64,000 nt of DNA. Origin: Maylandia zebra. Lineage: Eukaryota > Chordata > Actinopteri > Cichliformes > Cichlidae. Location of the stretch: contig NC_135180.1 of the NCBI RefSeq assembly GCF_041146795.1, positions 38,670,794 through 38,734,793 on the forward strand, written 5' to 3'. Below the pieces are notes generated by a model that was not told where the DNA came from, made no database searches, and was given only the letters and a program-made list of their open reading frames with translations. The stretch's first letter is position 1, and each line of letters begins with the position of its first letter. Below, piece by piece: positions 56,700 to 64,000 of the stretch. The translations under genes and the position numbers were made by a program.

Positions 56700-59600
56700 A
56701 ATCTGTTTCCGTAAATCTGTCACGCCATTGTTTGAGTCGTCCTCTGCATGCTGATTGGCTTAAGGCTCGTCAAACACAAGTCCAAGATTCACAGTTATAG
56801 AAACCATCAGTGTGACAGTCACAGAACGCCTGCAGGTTAAACTTCAGCAGGTGTCCTGCATCATAACCTCTAACATCTGAAACCAAATAAAAACAGGTTA
56901 GAAATTCAGTTCAGATGATTTTTAATTGTGCAGACTCTCGGTGCTGATACCAAACAAACGTGTGTGTGTGTGTGTTTGTGTAGTGCTAACATCTCTATAA
57001 CTAAATTACTCGACTGACGTTGGACGTGTTACTGAAAATCACTTTTTAGCTGATGGAGGAAGAGAAAGCTGACCTCGAGCTGCTGCTGTGCCTGAAAGTG
57101 TGGTTTAAAACGAGAACATGGAGTGTTTTCAGCTTCTCTTTTTAATCCTTCAAAGTGGCTGACAGGATGACATGAATGATTCACAACGACCGAAACATCG
57201 TCTGAAAACAGACAGAACAGGAGCTGTAGAAGGGTCTCTGTCTCCCTCTGCTGGGCACAGTGGGCATCTCCTCCTCCTCCAAGAGACTGAGAGGAAACGC
57301 ACAGCAACAAATACAGAGGACAGCCACAAACTACATTTGTCACTATGAAAATAACTGTGGATATGAACCACAGAAATGAGGTGAGATGTGACCAGCAGAG
57401 GTCTGAGAAAGGAGCTCAGGTGGAGGTGGGCGTCTGCAGAGACTCGTGAACTGAACCGTCCGGATGATTCAGCAGACGTGGTGGTAAAAGTTTATGTTCC
57501 AGGTCAAAAAAAAGGTTTAATCCTGATTTCAGTTAAACTTGTGTATTTAGCATGTGGCTAGCAGCAGCAAAGCTGCACTTTGAGACGATTGGAATATAAA
57601 ACCCGTTTCTAGTTTTTTTACCTTTAAAGTTTCAGGCAGGAAGGATCACTGGAGCTTGATAGCGGGCGCTCCTTTTAGGTGGGTATCTATCTATATATTA
57701 CAAGTATGGTTGTCATAGCAACAATTAGATGACTAGTCAGCTAGATAAGTCAGCAGTTAGAATCAGACAAGCTAGCTGGAACTACAGGTACTGTTGACGT
57801 ATAACAGGCTGAATCTTTCCCACCTGTACAGCCACCGTGCTCTCTCGCAGTATTTACATAATGTGGTTTGATTGGCCAGTGCTTCAAAAGTTAAATCATA
57901 ACGTTGGCTGCAAGCAACACGTCCAGAATTCAGTTTGTGACGACACCTCGCTGACAGCGAATAAGAAGCAGCCGTGTCAGCTTGAGCTTTGGCTGTTCAG
58001 TTCTTCTTCTGTGGTGTTTATTCAGGAGTAAAGTCACGGGTGGATGTGAACCTCTTCAGATCCACCAGGCCGCGGGATGTTATTTGTCTCTCAGAAACAG
58101 TTCATAACTTCACTTCAACTCATTCATGTCACCTAAAAGGTAAACCTGTTTCTCCATCACAGCTCTGATGATTCAGTAAGGACATCTCCTGGTTTCATCT
58201 TCATGTTTCCCTCTCACCACATATCCAAACCATCCTGACCAGCAGCTTTACAGCTGTGGCTCCAGCAAACATCAGCTGATACTAGAAATTAATATTAAAT
58301 ACATTCTAACAACAGCTGATCAAGCTTAAACGTGCTGCTGTTGTTTAGCGCGACATCCGCTGGTTTCCTCTTTCTGGCGCAAAGTGAGCGATAAACAAAC
58401 AAGAGAGAAAAGCCGATCAGCTGATCATCGATCAGTTTCATGATTGAAGTAGCAACAGGAGAGGGAGGGGGGAGAATGAGAGGAGAAGAGGCAGCTGTGC
58501 AGCGTAAACACAGAATAACTTCAGCTCTGTCTTTGTTCCATTGTAGCTGAAGTTCAGGACAAACTGCATCTCTTCTCAGCTCAACACGAAACACGTAATA
58601 TTTTCTCTGAATACGAGACGATTCCGTCTTTTTACGGGACGATTGGCAACTCTACTAACTGACCTTATGAATAAAATAAAGTTCACTATCAGTAACATCA
58701 TAGCACCACCCAGCTGTATAGAAACTCCGTCATGCTAGCTAGTACGCAGTACGAGTTATTGTAACTGATGGTAACAAAAATAAACTCCACCTAAACTTGG
58801 TTTATATCTGACCCAGACAGACTGCAGGTCATAACTTCTTACCTGAAGTTCATTTCACCTGACACTCGGACCGGCGGCCGCCTCGGGTCTCTCCTCCTCC
58901 TACCTCCCCTTCCATCATCCACCTGCTGGCCTCAGTGGAAGCTCCGCCACAGCCACCACCAAACAACTGAGTTATTTTTACACATCGACCTGCATCTGGC
59001 CAATATGTATCATCGGCCCATAAAAACGAAAAATCACCATCGGCCCACCGGGCATTTAGCCATGCATGTGATCATTCAAGCCTCGATACGGCGTCACACT
59101 AACTCCACCTCATTAAAATATTTTATATTTATATATGTATATGTAAAAAGCATAATCTCTTACACAATCCAAGTGTTTACGGCCTTTTCCAGATCAGGAA
59201 AAAGTTACTTTAATGTTTCTTTGTAGGTTTAAGGTAAAAGTGGAAAAATACAAACATCAACTTTATATCCAAACATTAAAATCCAAAACAAGAAGAAAAC
59301 AGATTCAAAAAACTTTATGAAACTGATTCCTCCCCACAGACTCAAACCTGCAGTTGACCTGACCTCCAGCAGATGGCAGCATCTGTCCAGTGAACAGAGC
59401 CCGTTTACTGAGACAGAAATATTCAAACGTTATCAAATTTATATTACATAACACTTAAAACGAATCAGTGTCCATATAAAAAAAACAACCCTTTTCCTGC
59501 TTTTCACAGAGGGAAAAATTCCTTTCTTTCTGCGTTCCCGTGGAATGACCAAGTAAACACTTTTGCAGCTCTTCACACATTTCTATTATCCATTTAAATC

Positions 59601-60750
59601 AAGTCGAAATCAATAAATTACACGTGTTACATAAAAGCTCTCCACCTGATGCCCTCACTGTTATGTAAAGCACATCACATATGAAGTGCTGCTGTTTTTA
59701 ATCAATCAGATTCATGTTGTTGTAGATGCAGAGTCCAGTCTGACTGCACCTCTGAGCTGCTCGCACTGTTCTGCACGTGTCATTCACGCCGTCCTATAAA
59801 GTCGTCTGAATCCCGCTTCTTGGATCATCTCTGTGATGGCGGGCCGGCTTTCTGAGCTTGTGTTTGTTATGAGCGGTGAGTCATCGGCAGGAGAAACGGC
59901 AGATTTTTAAAAATATATCGCTGTGTGCACGCTCGGCGTGAAACAATAGACGGAGGAACAATACGTGCTGCTGTTAACATTTTGAACATCCAGCGGCCGT
60001 CCTCTGTGCCGCCCACGCCGCTGTTTGTTGGAGTCTTTCCTCAGTTTTGGGCTGAATGTGTCTCTGATGGACCTGGAATAGATTTTTTCCAGGTTATTTT
60101 TGAAAACACCTCCCGTCTCATACTTACTGTCTTCCTGCAAGTAAATCCCAGAGCTGTCCTGGTTCATCGTCGCGGTCTTTTGATCTCGCTTTGCACATCT
60201 TCCTTGTTCCTGGTTTCTCGTGTTTCCTGTGTTCACTCTCTGATTTTTTTTCCTGCTTTCCCTCCTTTTCTCACAGTGCTTATTGTTTTGATTAAGTTCA
60301 CCTGTGCCTTACTTTCCCTCACCTTTTGTTTCTTTTAGAGCCTAATAATTTATCTCATGTCTTACTTCCTCAGTTTACAGGGTCGATCCTTGATTAAGTT
60401 CACCTGTGCCTCACACTATCTCTCTCCTCCTTCTTTTCCTGCTGTGTCCTTATCGAGTTTACCTGTTCCACATTCTCACCTTTCTGTTTAGAACAACACA
60501 TTCATACCACAGTGTTTAATCATTGTTGGTCCCTATTTCAGTTATTTATGTTCGGTCAGTCTAACCTCTTTATTACAGGATAACAGTGAGAGCAGAGCTT
60601 TGCAGCTCAGTGGGTTTAAACCAGCTTTTGCTGTGAGTCACCGCTCAGCCAGACTCTGTGGTTAACACACTGTGTTGGGCAGAAGACAAATGCAGTATTA
60701 AATACATATATTCAGTCTGAGAGGTTCTTTCATATCATGAGCAACCTGTG
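56700..60750. other. Non-coding DNA without supported genes
   Basis: Ordinary composition. GCGGCCGCC near 58874 is a small GC block. CATCGGCCCA is repeated at about 59012 and 59038. Nothing else supported. Confidence 0.35.
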
Positions 60751-60756
60751 TACTGA

Positions 60757-60855
60757 GTTTGTAGTGTGTACTGCAAGTACTGTGTGTGTACTGTGTGTGT
60801 ACTGTGTGTGTACTGTGTGTACTGTGTGTGTACTGTGTGTACTGTGTGTACTGTG
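60757..60855. repeat. Tandem repeat of TGTGTGTACTG-type units
   Basis: About ten units of 8-12 bases, e.g. ACTGTGTGTGT, between unique flanks. Confidence 0.9.
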
Positions 60856-60956
60856 TTCTCTGGCAGTTTAATGGTGTTGCTGTTGTTGCCCTGCTGACAT
60901 TCTCCTGCCCTCTGATGAGGCAGTCTGTCTATTGATCAGGAAACATACCTGAACTG

Positions 60957-60959
<3 letters not shown>

Positions 60960-61031
<72 letters not shown>
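60960..61031. repeat. (CA)n microsatellite
   Basis: Pure CA run of about 72 bases, the longest in the window. Confidence 0.97.
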
Positions 61032-61033
<2 letters not shown>

Positions 61034-61489
61034 GCTGGGTGTTAATGAGCCGTGGGATCGATTGTGGTGCTGCCACAGTGGATTTCCTGTCCTTCGGTCC
61101 TGGACTCTCCCAGGTATGAACCTATCACACTTACATTATTCAGCAGATATCGAACCTGCGACCATCAGGACAGGTCAGTGATGTCGTACAGGTGTTTGTC
61201 TACAGTGAACAGTTGGAGGTGGAGGATAAATATCAACATTAGCAAGCTAATAGTTTGACAGTCGTCTTGTTAAGTCCCTGATGCAGGCTGCAGAGTCGAT
61301 GTAGACCAAACAAAACCCGAATTAAACTCATCTCTCCTGACATCAATTATAGAAATGACACAAAGTACTAAAAGTGTATAAAAAGAAGAAGAAAGGGGTT
61401 CGGTTAAGCTTAAAGTTGCAGTTCCTCCAATGGCCACATACATAGAAATCGGTAACTTCCTCCTGTGACCACCTTCTTATCCCAGCTGG

Positions 61490-61920
61490 GTGTCTGGGGG
61501 ACGTACATATTGATGGCTTGGATCTTATTCCTGCCGTTCAGCTTCTCAGCACGTGTCGCTCTTACAGTCCGAATGACATCCTGATGTCCTCACAGCAGAT
61601 CCTGATTATGTGGATCGCTGAGTCGATGCCTCGCTCTATCGTGGCGTACAGAAGTCGTCCACGTACAGGATGTGACTGACGGTCACTCCACTCCTGAATC
61701 TATGTGCGTCTCTGCTTTTGACGATGAGCTTCAGGTCTATGGAGAACACTGCCGGGGACGGTGCTTCGTATCTTTATCTTCCACGCTTGCGTGGTTGCCT
61801 TGGAGTTGGCCTCCAGCGTTTTCTTTACTATGATTTTTCCGTACTCTTGGCAGGCTTCCACGTGTTCACCAATCAATAGAACGTGGGCTTTTAAGGAATG
61901 GAGGAGCTACAAGGAGATGT
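61490..61920 (-). pseudogene. R2/R4-like retrotransposon RT remnant
   Basis: Minus-strand translation in short frames: KTLEANSKAT, then FRSGVTVSHILYVDDF with the YVDD catalytic box, then RGIDSAIHIIRICCEDIRMS. The order matches fish R2/R4-type reverse transcriptases (LEANS..., G..VSHLLYMDD..., IDSLIH). Frameshifts and small deletions between blocks; dead. Confidence 0.55.
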
Positions 61921-61999
61921 GCGATGTGCTAGACTAAAACTTGTGAAGAGCTGGATTTAGCCCACAGACCTCAAGCTTCAGTGTCAGAGAACTGGGTTA

Positions 62000-63030
62000 A
62001 GAGATTTAGAGGTAGACATGAGTCTTGCACATCTCCTCTCAAATAAGCATTTTCATTTGTTTCTACAAGTATCGGAAAGCAGTAAGTTAATAACTACACG
62101 ATTCTTTTAACGTCGAGTGAGTCAGACATTGTTGACCTGATCTGGGCAGGATAACTGGCAGCGTCAGGATCTGATAATCAGAGTGAGCGACGGAGACGTT
62201 TCTCCTCCCTCAGTCCCACTGAGCAGGTACGAGGACGCAAATACACGACAGTAATTAAAGACGCTGACCTGTTTTTTTTTCTGCGAGACTGTAGGCCTAC
62301 ATTCAGCATGATGGTGCGTTCACTGACACGTGCGCACCCGGTTAGTGACGAAGTTAATCCCATTCAGTTTCACTTCGGTGCGTGAGCCATGGATCCTGCT
62401 GGACGCCTCAGCCTCAGGTCCAGAGACAAACCAAAGAGAGGTGGAGCCTTCGTCTTTAACGGCGCTGAAATGACCTGTTTGCTGAAAGTGTTTCACACTT
62501 CTCTGCAGGATTTCACTCTTCAGAAAGAAAAATGAGATGATCTGGATCAGAACCAGATCCTAAAACCCCCAAAATTTGCTTTAATCAGCAGATTTAACAG
62601 GAGAATAGCTGCAGCAGCTCAGTACGCCGTAATATTAGGTCAGTCACAAAGGAAGCAAAGGTTACCAGTGTTTTAGCATAAGTGCCCACCCCCATAATAA
62701 TAAGATCTTGTGGTCACCACAGATGCTCTGAGTTCTCGGTTTGGACTGATTACTGGTAACACTGGGCCTATACATGCCCCTCGGTAGGCTTACAGAGCTG
62801 GTCAATCAGATGAAAGCTCACTTATCGGGAGGGCTTAAAGAAACTGTAATGTAATGTAAAGCTATGCCTTGGAGTACCAGAATAAAAATATGGATCTGTA
62901 TTATTTTCCATTTACACATCAATGCAGAAACAACAAGGAAAGAATATAAACACGGTAATTAAAACACAAACATGCAGCTATTAACAGCTACTGGATGCCA
63001 GAAATATGACAGCAAATGAAGCCAACACAC
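62000..63030. other. Non-coding DNA without supported genes
   Basis: A weak inverted pair (TTACCAGTGTT near 62664 and GTAACACTGG near 62755) suggests an old MITE scrap. No exon supported. Confidence 0.35.
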
Positions 63031-63032
63031 AG

Positions 63033-63375
63033 GTGCAGTCCCTCTAATGTCCACAGGGGGCTCCAGAGTCAGTCCAAAAAGACTCCCACGATGAAATGTC
63101 CAACAGCAGAAATAAGCGCGTTTACAGCCTGACAGAAAAACTATTTTGGTCTCTATAAATCATTTCTTCCTTCGTAGGACAATTTATTAATAACTCACCT
63201 GTTTAAATTGTATTAAGGTTTAAAGTTTGCATTAATAGATCCATTGGTGACACAGGCGGCTGTAGCTGCTAGCGGTCTGCTAGCACCTGAACTGCACCTC
63301 TGGACTGTGTTTGTGCTGTTGGAGCCGTTTTAATGACATTATCTGACCAATAGCACGACTGCTGAGAGGTTAATT
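63033..63375 (+). repeat. Dispersed repeat family A, copy 7
   Basis: GCAGTCCCTCTAATGTCCAC, GTTTACAGCCTGACAG, GGCGGCTGTAGCTGCTAGCG and TGGACTGTGTTTGTGCTGTT, in the order of the 14345 copy. Confidence 0.8.
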
Positions 63376-64000
63376 GTATTAACAAACAGTTGTAGAAGCA
63401 TTAGTAGTAAGAGGTCTGAAATAAAGAGGCTTCAGTGGAAATCTTATGCCAAAGAATCGTTTAACGAATCTAGAAAAAAGCTGTATTTTAATCCATATTT
63501 GAAATACTTGTTGTAGATTTATCTCTTTCATAATGAAGCTCAGACTCAGCCGTGTGCACAGAGCTGGGATCAGTTTTCTCTGGGTTTGTCTCCCCACCTG
63601 AGGCTGCAGCTTTCCAGCATTCACAGCGTGATCAGATGTGAAGCGATGAGTGAATCATTTCTGCTCTGAGCGCAGAACGACAGGACGGCGGGCTGAGTGT
63701 CAGATCACGTCGTTGCCTGCGGGCTCAGAGAGCGTTTCCTGACTTGGAGCAGATCTCACGGTTATTCAGCCCCGGCGACGTGTTCGTGAGCCGTGTGTGC
63801 TGCCGCTGTAGAGATGCAGCGGGAATAAAGATGCCTTTATGTAACCCTGCAGTTGACTTCACAGCCTCTGACAGGAAGTGTGAGCGCGGAACAGCAGAGA
63901 CGCTTCAGAGCAGAAACTGAGAGGTTGCAGAGCTCGACAATTTAACATGCACCTTGTTGCCGTTGTTTTAAACTACATGCTTCATGGAAAAAGTGAAGAC
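63376..64000. other. Right end of window, no supported gene
   Basis: GC-richer from about 63660. No ATG exon with a good donor was recognised before the window ends. Confidence 0.35.

Overview
The window is vertebrate nuclear DNA, almost certainly from a ray-finned (teleost) fish. The genes are split by GT-AG introns and match vertebrate families. The non-coding DNA is full of fish-type repeats: hAT and other MITEs, Tc1, RTE-, L2/CR1-, L1- and R2-like retroelements, and long CA microsatellites. I cannot name the species. Exons were read by eye from splice sites, reading frame and protein family match; no alignment was run.

Region 1 (1-13.8 kb) is gene-dense. A calcineurin-B-homologous protein gene (chp2-like, + strand, first exon off the left edge) is convergent with a five-exon claudin-15-like gene (- strand). 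Next is parl, the mitochondrial rhomboid protease (- strand, ten exons, 379 codons). It lies head-to-head with mb21d2 (+ strand), with about 1.1 kb between the two start codons. A degraded RTE-like retrotransposon sits in that gap.

Region 2 (13.8-28.4 kb) holds the single mb21d2 intron, its large second exon (17.2-18.5 kb), then about 10 kb of intergenic DNA with transposon remnants. These include a hAT-like element nested in a common fish repeat and a perfect 44-bp palindrome.

Region 3 (28.4-64 kb) has no recognisable multi-exon gene. Two short ATG-led exons at 28.4 kb and 50.7 kb lie on the + strand. Both end at a GT donor in the same phase. They look like alternative first exons of one gene whose body lies beyond the right edge. 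From human gene order (MB21D2 next to FGF12, same orientation) and from the FHF-family exon 1/2 junction phase, fgf12 is the best guess, but this is inference. The interval also carries an apparently intact two-ORF LINE (about 32.6-37.1 kb), a 2.9-kb foldback element with 55-bp perfect inverted ends stuffed with other insertions (44.3-47.2 kb), several MITEs, a possible solo LTR, and Tc1 and R2-like remnants.

The genes do not form one pathway: calcium signalling and transporter partner (chp2), tight junction (claudin), mitochondrial proteolysis (parl) and a MAB21-fold protein (mb21d2). Most of the novelty is in the mobile-element architecture and the two orphan first exons.
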